A stretch of 48,295 nt of DNA from contig JAGAIW010000074.1 of assembly GCA_017626305.1 (NCBI GenBank), forward strand, positions 1 to 48,295. The letters run 5' to 3'. Below, in pieces: positions 25,486 to 33,556 of this stretch. The DNA is from Clostridia bacterium. GTDB taxonomy: Bacteria; Bacillota; Clostridia; Christensenellales; Borkfalkiaceae. The notes under the pieces were generated by a model that was not told the origin of the DNA, ran no database searches, and saw only the letters and a list, made by a program, of their open reading frames with translations. How positions within the stretch are numbered: the first letter of the stretch is position 1; each line of letters starts with the position of its first letter. Made by a program: the position numbers and the translations under genes.

Positions 25486-25683
25486 ATGCCCTTTTTACAG
25501 TACAAATGCACGAACTGCGGAAAACGGTTTGACGAGCTTGTTCGTTCGTACACGGATGAAGTCAAATGCCCCGATTGCGGCGGAGAAACGGCAAGAGATT
25601 ATTCGGGGGATATGTATTCCGCGACGGGAAAAGCGAGTAAAAAATGTTCGGGAAATTGCCGCACCTGCGGCGGTTGCCGATAA
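25486..25683 (+). CDS. FmdB-family zinc-ribbon protein
   Basis: A 65-residue protein with the FmdB N-terminus MPFLQYKCTNCGKRFDEL. Two CxxC knuckles (C8/C11 and the pair in VKCPDCGGE) should bind one zinc. The C-terminus is cysteine-rich (CSGNCRTCGGC) and could bind a further metal. Members are widespread small regulators or accessory proteins of unclear role. It is first in a three-gene operon with a 48-aa and a 100-aa protein. Confidence 0.85.
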   Translation: MPFLQYKCTNCGKRFDELVRSYTDEVKCPDCGGETARDYSGDMYSATGKASKKCSGNCRTCGGCR

Positions 25684-25708
25684 GGATAGAGCTACGAAGG
25701 AGAAAACT

Positions 25709-25855
25709 ATGTCGTTATTGACGGACGAGTTGGTACGAAAAGCCTTGGCGGTACAAAGCGCGGAAGAGCTGTTGCGCTTAGCCTTGGAAAACGATTACGA
25801 AATGACGATAGAAGAAGCGGAAGAATATTTCGCTATGATACGGGCAAGCGTATGA
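25709..25855 (+). CDS. 48-aa Nif11-domain-like small protein
   Basis: ATG at 25709 has AAGGAG at 25697-25702. The peptide begins MSLLTDELVRKALAVQSAEE and ends in an acidic helix (YEMTIEEAEEYFAMI). It predicts two short helices and looks like the N-terminal leader region of Nif11-type peptides, in which a helix is followed by a stretch like YEMTIEEAEE. There is no Gly-Gly cleavage site and no core peptide, and no maturase gene is adjacent, so a RiPP precursor is not supported. The stop overlaps the next start (ATGA), implying coupled translation with the TIGR04076 protein. The family call is by eye and tentative. Confidence 0.6.
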   Translation: MSLLTDELVRKALAVQSAEELLRLALENDYEMTIEEAEEYFAMIRASV

Positions 25856-26154
25856 AAAAAGTAAGGATAACGGTCATGAAAAAGGCGCGCTACGACGACT
25901 TGATTGCGTGCTATGAAAACCCGATAGAGCATGCTTGCGATTTGCGTTTGGGGCAAAGCTTTCTTTCGGAAAACGCGCAGCGCCCTGCGGGACTTTGCGA
26001 TAGCGCGTGGGAAAGTATGCGGCAATTCGTGCAAACGCTGGCGGAAGGCGGTGGCAATTTCTATGACGGTTGGATGAAGAACGAACATTCCGCTATGATT
26101 TCCTGTAACGACGGTTTCCGTCCCGTTAGTTTTTTATTAGAAACGGTAGAATAA
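25852..26154 (+). CDS. TIGR04076 family protein
   Basis: The 100-residue protein matches the TIGR04076 pattern as I know it: a basic strand at the start (MKKVRITVMKKARYDDL), CDLRLGQSF, PAGLCDSAW with the conserved Cys and Trp, and the ending ISCNDGFRPVSFLLE. The biochemical function is unknown. The open frame starts with ATG overlapping the stop of the 48-aa gene. It lacks signal peptide and membrane segments, so it should be cytoplasmic. Confidence 0.75.
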   Translation: MKKVRITVMKKARYDDLIACYENPIEHACDLRLGQSFLSENAQRPAGLCDSAWESMRQFVQTLAEGGGNFYDGWMKNEHSAMISCNDGFRPVSFLLETVE

Positions 26155-26190
26155 ACTGCACCTATTAGCGTAGGGCAGTTTATTTTTTTA
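26151..26190 (+). terminator. Rho-independent terminator after TIGR04076
   Basis: ATAAACTGC (26151-26159) pairs with GCAGTTTAT (26175-26183), with an inner CCTA/TAGG stem and loop TTAGCG. A T tract to 26189 follows. The stop codon of the upstream gene lies in the stem. Confidence 0.85.
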
Positions 26191-26200
26191 CGGGGCACCT

Positions 26201-26323
26201 GCCTATTCTTATAAACGGCGCGATACGTCGTTGAACTCCGCTTTGCTTCGGTCGCGTACGTCTATGTACGCTCCCGTCAACAAATGCTCATTCGCCTTGT
26301 CTTGCTTGTTTCTAAAAATAGGC
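26201..26323. mobile_element. 123-bp palindromic MITE-like intergenic element
   Basis: GCCTATTCTTATAAAC at 26201-26216 and GTTTCTAAAAATAGGC at 26308-26323 are inverted repeats matching at 14 of 16 bases. The exact centre of the element holds a second palindrome, GCGTAC (26254-26259) and GTACGC (26266-26271). The arms between are partly complementary, so the whole can fold into one long imperfect hairpin. No transposase is encoded. A minus-strand ORF (26209-26445) reads through it but lacks a ribosome site and looks fortuitous. Whether other copies exist in the genome cannot be seen here. Confidence 0.5.
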
Positions 26324-26453
26324 AATCCCGTCCCCCCCCAGTAAAATTTGGGACACACGGGTAAAAAATCAAGAAAGTATAAAGGGTGGAATAAAATAAA
26401 CTTTTCAGGGTTAAAATCGTTTATAAAAAAAGCAAGATTAAACAAGATTGTAT
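26324..26453. other. AT-rich non-coding stretch, nothing recognised
   Basis: After a run of eight C (about 26332-26339) the sequence is A-rich without a start codon backed by a ribosome site. I see no tRNA, riboswitch core or protein-coding bias. It ends in the terminator at 26454, so a small untranslated transcript is possible but unproven. Confidence 0.4.
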
Positions 26454-26477
26454 AAAAAGCGTTGCGGCGCTTTTTTT
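26454..26477 (+). terminator. Orphan Rho-independent terminator
   Basis: AAAAAGCG (26454-26461) pairs with CGCTTTTT (26468-26475), loop TTGCGG, followed by further T. No ORF ends nearby on the + strand; the last gene was already closed by the terminator at 26151-26190. Confidence 0.65.
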
Positions 26478-26612
26478 CTTTTTTGGGGGTATATTATTAT
26501 ATATTGTATAAAAAACAACGACTTTTTTGCTATTTTTCTGTGCTTAAAAAAATTTTTTTGGGCTGCTTAAATGTTAATATCGTATAAAAAAGAAAGGAAA
26601 ATCATTATAGCA

Positions 26613-26637
26613 CGCATATGCGTATATATGGTATAAT
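26613..26637 (+). promoter_or_regulatory. Extended -10 promoter with a 10-bp palindrome, start of the ABC transporter operon
   Basis: TATAAT at 26632-26637 is preceded by TGG, an extended -10 (TGnTATAAT). No good -35 is present. The perfect palindrome CGCATATGCG at 26613-26622 lies in the spacer/-35 region and could bind a dimeric regulator. Confidence 0.6.
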
Positions 26638-26657
26638 ATTTTAGTAAAAGGAAAATT

Positions 26658-26688
26658 CTACGCTGCTGGCAATATCGGCTTAGCGTAG
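26658..26688 (+). promoter_or_regulatory. 5' UTR hairpin of the ABC transporter operon
   Basis: CTACGCT at 26658-26664 pairs with AGCGTAG at 26682-26688, with an inner GCTG/CGGC stem and a 7-nt loop. It lies between the promoter and the ribosome site (AAGGAG near 26698). There is no T tract, so it is not a terminator; it may stabilise the message or act in regulation. Confidence 0.4.
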
Positions 26689-26713
26689 GAAAAAAAAGAA
26701 GGAGAATACTTTT

Positions 26714-28390
26714 ATGAAAAACAAATTAGTGAAATTCTTTGCTACGACGTTGGCGCTTTGCACGTGCGCGTCCGCTTTTGCGGCGTGCGGCGGTGGGGAT
26801 ACGTCGTCCAGCTCTTTGACGCAAAACTCTATCCAAGAAGGCAAAACGCCCATTCTCATTTCTTGCTACGGCGGGGGATTTGGTACGGACTGGTTGGTGT
26901 CCATGCTGAACAAGTATAACGAAACGTTGGACGGGGATTATCAATTTGTTAAAATTCAGGATTCCTTGGAATCGGTTTCGACTACGTCGCAAAAAATCAT
27001 CAGCGGCGTTGGCGGCGCGGACATCTTTATTCGCGACGAAAGCGATTTGATGACGCTGAAAACTACGGGCAAACTTTTGGATCTTTCTTCCGTTTGGACG
27101 GCAAAGCCCGACGCGGCAAAGCCCGAGCGCACCGTCAAGGAAAAATTCTATAACGCGGAAATTTTGGAAAGTGCGTGGACGCATAATAACGCGCAGTACG
27201 CAATTCCCTATACCATGGGTACTTCGGGGATTGTGTACGACCACGATTTGTTCAAGCAAAAGGGTTGGCTGAAAAAAGACCAAACGACGGAAAGCGGACT
27301 TTCCAAAGGCAAGGACGGGATTGAAGGGAACTACGACGACGGCTTGCCGGAAACGGTAGCCGAATACGGTACGCTCCTTGGGAAGATTAGAGACGCGGGT
27401 ATGTGGCCGTATATTTTGTACGACGGAATTGCGTCTGCCGGTACAGACCATATTCTCAATGCGATATGGGCGCAATACGAAGGGGTGGAAAGCTATCGCA
27501 CCGCCTATTCCTATAACGGAAAAATGTATAAACCTTCCACGGGTGAAAGCGTAACGATTACGCCCGAAACGGGGTATAAGGTATACACCGAAGGCGAAGG
27601 CAAGGAAAAGGCAATCGACTTTTTGAACGAATACGTCTTCTATGCAGGGTATAACAAAACGGACGCTTATTGCAAACCCGAAAAGGGCGCGTCGCACACC
27701 GAATCGGAAAGTAAATTCATTTACAGCTACGACGAAAAGGCGCGTATTGCTATGACGGTCAACGGTTGTTGGTGGGAAAACGAAGCGCGCGTTACCTTCG
27801 ATACCCACGCAAATAGAACGAGAAACCCCAAAGTAGGTTACGGCAAACGTGATTTTCGTTTCTTGCCCTTGCCGTATATCGACGGACAGCAAATGCCTAA
27901 GGACGAATCGGTATTCTCCGTCAACACGTTTGGTAGTATCTTTGCGGTTAAATCGACGGACGACGCGAAAAATCAAGCGATTTTGGATTTTCTTACCTAT
28001 TTCGCGAGCGACGAAGGCTTGATGGAATTTACCAAAGTATCGGGGATTATGCCTGCGTATAACTTTGATATCGACGCGGAAACGTTAAAGACGTTGACGC
28101 CGTTTGCGCGCAACTATTACGAAATCGTACACTCGGATAAAGTACATATCATTTGTCCTGAGCTGTACAGATATTTATCGCCGCTCAATTACACGTCGAC
28201 CAACGCGCCGAAACCTTGGAATATGACGGTGGAAAAAGTGGACTATGCCAACGTATACAGCGTATACAGAGCAAAGAATACCGATACGCAAGAAGAAGTG
28301 CTTTCGTGGTCGGAAAAGATTAAAGCGGCGTTGCGCGCGGAGCATAACGCGACGAGCTGGGCAGCGCTTTATAAAGAGGTTATGGGTTAA
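26714..28390 (+). CDS. Extracellular solute-binding lipoprotein of a carbohydrate ABC importer
   Basis: A 558-residue protein with a lipoprotein signal peptide: basic start MKNKLVKFF, a hydrophobic core, AFAACGGG as lipobox region, then a Ser-rich linker. The mature part resembles family 1 sugar-binding proteins: ADIFIRDESDLMTL, then AQYAIPYTMGTSGIVYDHDLF and the late INNGAW-like region here as MTVNGCWWE. It would capture oligosaccharides outside the membrane and deliver them to the two permeases encoded next. Its stop overlaps the next start (TAATG). Given the GalNAc-active enzymes in the window, mucin-type oligosaccharides are a plausible ligand; this is inference. Confidence 0.87.
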   Translation: MKNKLVKFFATTLALCTCASAFAACGGGDTSSSSLTQNSIQEGKTPILISCYGGGFGTDWLVSMLNKYNETLDGDYQFVKIQDSLESVSTTSQKIISGVGGADIFIRDESDLMTLKTTGKLLDLSSVWTAKPDAAKPERTVKEKFYNAEILESAWTHNNAQYAIPYTMGTSGIVYDHDLFKQKGWLKKDQTTESGLSKGKDGIEGNYDDGLPETVAEYGTLLGKIRDAGMWPYILYDGIASAGTDHILNAIWAQYEGVESYRTAYSYNGKMYKPSTGESVTITPETGYKVYTEGEGKEKAIDFLNEYVFYAGYNKTDAYCKPEKGASHTESESKFIYSYDEKARIAMTVNGCWWENEARVTFDTHANRTRNPKVGYGKRDFRFLPLPYIDGQQMPKDESVFSVNTFGSIFAVKSTDDAKNQAILDFLTYFASDEGLMEFTKVSGIMPAYNFDIDAETLKTLTPFARNYYEIVHSDKVHIICPELYRYLSPLNYTSTNAPKPWNMTVEKVDYANVYSVYRAKNTDTQEEVLSWSEKIKAALRAEHNATSWAALYKEVMG

Positions 28391-29307
28391 TGGAAGGCGT
28401 TTTAAAGGCAAGAAAGAAAAAGGCGGACTGGAAACAAGGTCTGTTTCTCATCAGCTTGTTGGCGTATCCGATTTTGCAGTTTATTATCTTTTACGTTATC
28501 GTCAACGCGCAATCGATTTTGCTTGCGTTTCAGACGCTGAATAAAGATTTTGAGTGGACGTGGAGCGGACTTTCCAACTTTCAAGCGGTATGGACGGATT
28601 TTTGCGATTCGGAAGCGCTTTTGCAAACTTCCTTTTTCAACGCGATAAGAAACTATCTCATTTCAAGCGTTCTTTCTTACCCGTTGACCATTTTGTTTGC
28701 ATACGTGGTGTATCGCGGATTCCGCGGCGTCAAGGCTTTCCGTATTATCGTCATGATCCCGAGTATCGTTTCGGGTATGATTATGGGGTTGGTATTTAAA
28801 AGATTCGTATACGCTATGCCGAATATGTTGGAAAAGGCGTTTGGGCTTGTCATTCCCGATTTGATGAGTGACCCCGATACCGTGTACGGCGTTTCGCTGT
28901 TCTATTCCCTTTGGACGGGATTTGCAGGGGCAATGCTCATTTATCCCAACACCATGAACGGGATTGATAAGGAAATTATCGAAAGCGCGCGCTTGGACGG
29001 TTGTACGTCCTTGCAGGAGCTTTGGCATATCGTCCTTCCTATGATATTCCCTACGCTGACGACGTATCTGGTTACGGGCATATCGGGCTTTTTGAGTAAC
29101 GCAGGTCCTGTGTTCTTGATTTGGAACTACGACGCGCCCACACCCGTGTATAACGTTGGGTATTTCATTTTCCGTCGAATTATGTACGACGGGGCAGTTT
29201 GGTACGGCTACGTGGCGGCGCTTGGGCTGTTTTGTACCTTTATCTCTATCCCCATTACCTTCGGGTTAAAAGCATTTTTGGAAAAGGTGGACCCGACAAA
29301 TGATTAA
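28390..29307 (+). CDS. Carbohydrate ABC transporter permease (MalF-like)
   Basis: A 305-residue membrane protein with six predicted helices. The ABC-permease EAA loop is clear near 195-225: EIIESARLDGCTSLQELWH followed by IVLPMIFPT. It forms the channel with the next gene product; their genes overlap by 8 bp. No ATPase gene lies nearby, so a shared MsmK/UgpC-type ATPase elsewhere must energise it. Confidence 0.9.
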   Translation: MEGVLKARKKKADWKQGLFLISLLAYPILQFIIFYVIVNAQSILLAFQTLNKDFEWTWSGLSNFQAVWTDFCDSEALLQTSFFNAIRNYLISSVLSYPLTILFAYVVYRGFRGVKAFRIIVMIPSIVSGMIMGLVFKRFVYAMPNMLEKAFGLVIPDLMSDPDTVYGVSLFYSLWTGFAGAMLIYPNTMNGIDKEIIESARLDGCTSLQELWHIVLPMIFPTLTTYLVTGISGFLSNAGPVFLIWNYDAPTPVYNVGYFIFRRIMYDGAVWYGYVAALGLFCTFISIPITFGLKAFLEKVDPTND

Positions 29308-30220
29308 ACAAGTGAGAGAAAGAAAAATAGAAACCAAATCGGTCGTTTCTGCCGTCGTACTGGGGACGATCGGCGTTATCATGGCGGTGTTTGCATTGTC
29401 CTTGGTCGTGCCCATTGTTTGGATGCTGATTAACTCTTTAAAAGACGATTACGATTATTTGATGAATCCGTTTGGACTTCCGTCCGAAGGGTACTGGATG
29501 TGGAGTAACTACCCGTATGCGTTTGAAGCGTTGAAAATTAAAGACGTTTGGCAACCGCATACCCATAAGCTGGTTACTTTTGATTACTGGGGCATGTTTT
29601 ACAACAGCGCGGTGTTTGCGCTCGGGACGGCGTTTATGGGCGTGTTTGCGCAGTTTATCACCGCGTACGCCGTTTCCAAGTACGATTTCCCCTGTAAAAA
29701 GCTCATTTACAATACGGCAATTTTGACTATGATTATTCCCGTCGTCGGTACGCTGGGCGCGTCGTTACAGGTACGTAAAGTGCTTGGGATTTACGATAAT
29801 ATGCTGCTGCATATCTTAACGGCGTCAGGCGGCTTTGGCTTTAACTTCGTACTCTTGTACAACGCTTTAAAAGCCTTGTCGTGGAGCTACGCCGAAGCGG
29901 CGTTTATGGACGGAGCGGGACATTACACCGTCATGTTCAAGATTTTCTTGCCCATGATGTTTCCCATTTTATTTTCGCTGTTCGTGTTGTCGTTTATCGG
30001 TTCGTGGAACGATTATTCGACCATTCTTACCTATTTACCGAGTACACCGAATTTGGCGTACGGCGTGTATTATTTTGAACAGTCCGCAACGTCTAAACGG
30101 CACACCGACCCGCAGGTTTTGGCGGCGTTCGTTTGGCTTGCCGTGCCGACGTCCCTGCTTTGGGTAATCGCGCAAAAATGGCTGCTCAATTCGCTGACCA
30201 TGGGCGGCTTGAAGGGTTGA
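29300..30220 (+). CDS. Carbohydrate ABC transporter permease (MalG-like)
   Basis: A 306-residue partner permease with about six helices, the first at roughly 18-45. The EAA loop is SYAEAAFMDGAGHYTVMFK followed by IFLPMMFPI. The C-terminus KWLLNSLTMGGLKG is typical of MalG/YtcP-like subunits, which often end in GxxKG. AAAAGGTGG lies just upstream of the ATG, inside the previous gene. Confidence 0.9.
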   Translation: MIKQVRERKIETKSVVSAVVLGTIGVIMAVFALSLVVPIVWMLINSLKDDYDYLMNPFGLPSEGYWMWSNYPYAFEALKIKDVWQPHTHKLVTFDYWGMFYNSAVFALGTAFMGVFAQFITAYAVSKYDFPCKKLIYNTAILTMIIPVVGTLGASLQVRKVLGIYDNMLLHILTASGGFGFNFVLLYNALKALSWSYAEAAFMDGAGHYTVMFKIFLPMMFPILFSLFVLSFIGSWNDYSTILTYLPSTPNLAYGVYYFEQSATSKRHTDPQVLAAFVWLAVPTSLLWVIAQKWLLNSLTMGGLKG

Positions 30221-30232
30221 TAAGGAGAACGT

Positions 30233-33200
30233 ATGAGAAAACAAACATTACAAAAAAGGCTTGCGGCGTTTTTGTCCGTACTCACGCTGGGTTCGGCTTG
30301 CGGCGCGTTAGCGTGTATCCCTTCCGATACGCCTAAGGCAAACGCGCAGGTCACCTTTGAAGCAGTTGCCGTTGGCGACGAATACGGCGTGGGATATACG
30401 CTGGCGTTAGAACCCATTGACGTATGGGTAGACGGAGAGTCGGCGGACGTTTCCGTTGCGCTGCTTTTCAACGGTGAAACGGTTGCCCGCACCCAAGGGG
30501 ACGGCGCGGTAAAATACCGTTTAAGCGAGCAGGGCGAATATACGCTTTTGTATACCGCCATGAAAGGGGGAAGGTATTATACTCAAACCAAATCGTTTAC
30601 GGTTACGGATACGCCGTATTTTTCAGAAACGGTAGAAAGCGAGTATAGATTAGGCGAACAAGTGGATTTATTTGCCGAAATCGTGTACGGAACGCAAAGA
30701 GAGCAAGCAAGCGTACGCTTGTACGGTCCGAACGGAGAGATACAAACGGGGGATAATTACACCCTGCGCGCCTTGGGGGATTATAGCGCGGTATTTTGCG
30801 GTGAATTGAACGGCAAAACGTACGAAACGACGGAATATTTTTCCGTTACGTTAGATAGTTTTGACGATTTGTTTTTGGTAAACGAAGGTAGAGCGACGCT
30901 GACGCAAAACTTTGACGCGCCTACGTACTTAGAAGACGGCAACGGCTTGTTGATTAAGGCGGGCGCGGGCACGACGCTGCGGTATGCCAACACGGTGGAT
31001 TTACGCGCGTTTACACAACATTCGCCGTTTATTGAATTTACGCCCCTTCGCGGCGGAAATTACGACGAGTTGAATGAAATGATCGTGCGGTTTGTCGATA
31101 TTTACGACGAAAATAACGTCGTGCAAATGAAGTTCTATCGCCATAGCGATTCGTCGCTTGGGTATTGCGCCGTCAATTATAACGGGCAGTTTATCGGGCG
31201 TTCCAACGAAGGTGTGGGCGATAGGTTTGGCGAAATCCGCAACACTTACGTTTCCACCATTTACGACGCGGCGTTTGGGTATTCCAATCGAACGACTTGC
31301 CGTAACAGCGCTTGCGGCGAAGTACGCGCGGATATGAACGCGCGCATTTGTCCGAAATGCAACTGGGAATACAGTACGACGGACGGTTGGATGCAAGGAC
31401 AAATCAATTACAACGAAAGACAGTTTTATCTTCGCCCCCGTCAAACGAGCGCGGAAAACTGGTTGATTTTAGACGCGGACGATCCGGAACACGTAGGGAT
31501 CGGCAGCGAGTGGAAGGGCTTTACCACGGGCGAAGTATACGTTGAATTGTATATCAACGGCGCAGAAAACGCGGGTATTATCCTTTCGCAGCTGGCGGGA
31601 CAATCGTTTGCAGGGGACGCGCTTTTAGATAGTATGCCGCCGTCCATTATTCTCGATTACGAAGAAACGGAAATGCCCCATGGTGTGGTCGGCAAGCCGT
31701 ACGCTATTCCCAAAGTATCCAAAATTATCGACGTGTTTGAAGGGGAATTGCCCGTTGCGGCGGCTACCGTTAAGGTATGTAAATTAGACGGGAAACAGCC
31801 GATTGACCAAACGGCGCAAATGGTAAACGGCGCGTTAGTGCCGCAAAGCGAAGGTACGTATAGAATAGAATACCGCGCAAAGGATAGCGCGGGGAACGCC
31901 GCGTTGAAACGCTTGACGTTTACGGTTGTGGCGGATGATCAAGAAAAGGGCGTGACTTGTACGCTCCCGACGAAGGCGTTCGTAGGTACGCAAATTGAAC
32001 TCCCCGACGTACAGCCTTACGGGGTTTCCAAGGTCTTGAAAAAGAGCGTGCAGTACTATTACGGCGACACGCTTTTGCAAATGCAGCCGCACGATATTCT
32101 GTTTTTGGATAAGGCGGAAACGATTCGTGTTTTGTACGATATTCAAGATTACGTAGGCAACCGTTTGCAGGGTATGAAAACGCTGACGGTGGAAATCGAC
32201 GAAAAACCCGTTTTAGCGTTGGAAGGCGTACAGACGACGGCGATTAAGGGGAACACCTTGTTTTTGCCTGACTTTACGGCAATCGATTACAACTTTGCCG
32301 AAGGGGAAGGAAACAGATATCCGGAAAAATCGATTACGGTAAACGGTACGGCTTTGAATATGAATACGCGCGCCTATACGGTTACCGAAGAAGTGGGCAG
32401 TACGTTGCAGGTGCGTTTTTCGGCGGGAGCAGCGTACGTAGAACGGGAGATTAAGGTTATTCAGCCTTTGTATTTGCCCGATTACTTCCAAGAAGAACAG
32501 GGTAGCGTTACGCGCGATTACGCGTCTACGCACGCAGGATTTTTATTTGACGGCGACGTGGTTTTGACGTCCGTTAATCCCATGATGGTTACGGACACGT
32601 CGGGATTTTTGGTAGATCTTTGTATCGCAAAATCCAACTTTAAAACGTTTGTTTTAGAGCTTGTGGATTTTTACGATACAAGCAAGTCGGTATGCTTTGT
32701 AATCGACGTCAAAAACGGTATGCTGCAAATCAACGGCAAGGATAAGGCGTTTGCTATAAATATCCAAGAAGCGTCGCTTACGTATAAAGAAGTAGGCACA
32801 ATGTTGGAAGGGTATAACGTGATTACCCAGTACGCCGACGGCAGAGCGTTTAACGGCTTTTCGCGTGATTTGGCGTTTGTTAAATTGCATTGTTTGGGCG
32901 TAGAAAAAGCAAGTGAAATTCGTTTGCTGTCCGTTTCGGGTAAATCCATGCGTACGGATAAAAACGAAGACGGTACGTTGGAAACGTTTGTGGATACTTC
33001 CACTCCGTCGCTGGTTATGCAGACGGAAATCAACTTCGACGTGAAGATGGGTGAAACGCTTGTCGTTCCTGCGGCGCAGGGCTTGACAATGTTCGGCGGT
33101 TTTTGCGAAGCGCGCGTCAGCGTGTATAGTCCCGACTGGTACACCGCCGTCGACGACAAACGGGCGACGGAGTCCCACGAAGTCACCATTGACGCGTACG

Positions 33201-33553
33201 GGTATTGGAGTATTGAATACATGATTTATTACGGTGCGGACGGCGCGTACGAATCGGTGCTCATTTCCTTGGAAGTGAAAAACGATACGCCGCCGAAAGT
33301 GACGTTTGATAAGCAGCTCCCTGAAACGGTAAAGGTAGGGGATACTATCACAATACCCACTTTGACGGTGGAAACGGTAGGCGAATATACGGCGTACGTA
33401 GCTATGACGTCGCCCGACGGAAAAATCGTTATCGTGCAGCAAGGCGCAACGGTGACGTTGGATAAAGCGGGCGTTTGGGTGTTTACCATCAGCGTATTCG
33501 ACGCGTATAACGCGTTTACGCAGGTAGATAAAATAACGGTAAAGGAGAAGTAA
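30233..33553 (+). CDS. Large secreted Ig-like/beta-sandwich protein of unknown function with a zinc-knuckle motif
   Basis: The 1106-residue protein begins with a signal peptide (hydrophobic core about 11-28, likely cleavage after ANA at 36-38). It is rich in beta-sandwich modules. Bacterial Ig-like segments lie at about 480-570 (ending GTYRIEYRAKDSAGNAALK) and at the C-terminus (from PPKVTFDKQLPETVKVGDT). LamG-like stretches occur near 260-340 and 760-870. At about 353-373 a C-x4-C-x11-C-x2-C cluster (CRNSAC, then CPKC) looks like a small zinc ribbon, odd for an exported protein. No sorting signal or membrane anchor is seen at the C-terminus. It lies between the transporter and the DUF4838 lipoprotein, so glycan binding at the cell surface is plausible, but I do not recognise a named family. 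Confidence 0.7.
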   Translation: MRKQTLQKRLAAFLSVLTLGSACGALACIPSDTPKANAQVTFEAVAVGDEYGVGYTLALEPIDVWVDGESADVSVALLFNGETVARTQGDGAVKYRLSEQGEYTLLYTAMKGGRYYTQTKSFTVTDTPYFSETVESEYRLGEQVDLFAEIVYGTQREQASVRLYGPNGEIQTGDNYTLRALGDYSAVFCGELNGKTYETTEYFSVTLDSFDDLFLVNEGRATLTQNFDAPTYLEDGNGLLIKAGAGTTLRYANTVDLRAFTQHSPFIEFTPLRGGNYDELNEMIVRFVDIYDENNVVQMKFYRHSDSSLGYCAVNYNGQFIGRSNEGVGDRFGEIRNTYVSTIYDAAFGYSNRTTCRNSACGEVRADMNARICPKCNWEYSTTDGWMQGQINYNERQFYLRPRQTSAENWLILDADDPEHVGIGSEWKGFTTGEVYVELYINGAENAGIILSQLAGQSFAGDALLDSMPPSIILDYEETEMPHGVVGKPYAIPKVSKIIDVFEGELPVAAATVKVCKLDGKQPIDQTAQMVNGALVPQSEGTYRIEYRAKDSAGNAALKRLTFTVVADDQEKGVTCTLPTKAFVGTQIELPDVQPYGVSKVLKKSVQYYYGDTLLQMQPHDILFLDKAETIRVLYDIQDYVGNRLQGMKTLTVEIDEKPVLALEGVQTTAIKGNTLFLPDFTAIDYNFAEGEGNRYPEKSITVNGTALNMNTRAYTVTEEVGSTLQVRFSAGAAYVEREIKVIQPLYLPDYFQEEQGSVTRDYASTHAGFLFDGDVVLTSVNPMMVTDTSGFLVDLCIAKSNFKTFVLELVDFYDTSKSVCFVIDVKNGMLQINGKDKAFAINIQEASLTYKEVGTMLEGYNVITQYADGRAFNGFSRDLAFVKLHCLGVEKASEIRLLSVSGKSMRTDKNEDGTLETFVDTSTPSLVMQTEINFDVKMGETLVVPAAQGLTMFGGFCEARVSVYSPDWYTAVDDKRATESHEVTIDAYGYWSIEYMIYYGADGAYESVLISLEVKNDTPPKVTFDKQLPETVKVGDTITIPTLTVETVGEYTAYVAMTSPDGKIVIVQQGATVTLDKAGVWVFTISVFDAYNAFTQVDKITVKEK

Positions 33554-33556
33554 GCT

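Noticed and set aside
25709-26154. RiPP biosynthetic cluster
   Set aside because: A Nif11-like leader alone is not enough: there is no core peptide, cleavage motif, radical SAM or other maturase, or exporter nearby.
26209-26445. Minus-strand 78-codon ORF
   Set aside because: No ribosome site, it spans a palindromic element and A-rich non-coding DNA, and shows no recognisable family.
26726-27976. 416-codon minus-strand ORF opposite the solute-binding protein gene
   Set aside because: It lies antisense to a clear gene and has an Arg/Phe/Val-rich composition typical of a shadow frame. The same holds for other long antisense frames, such as 19447-20376 and 38553-39437.
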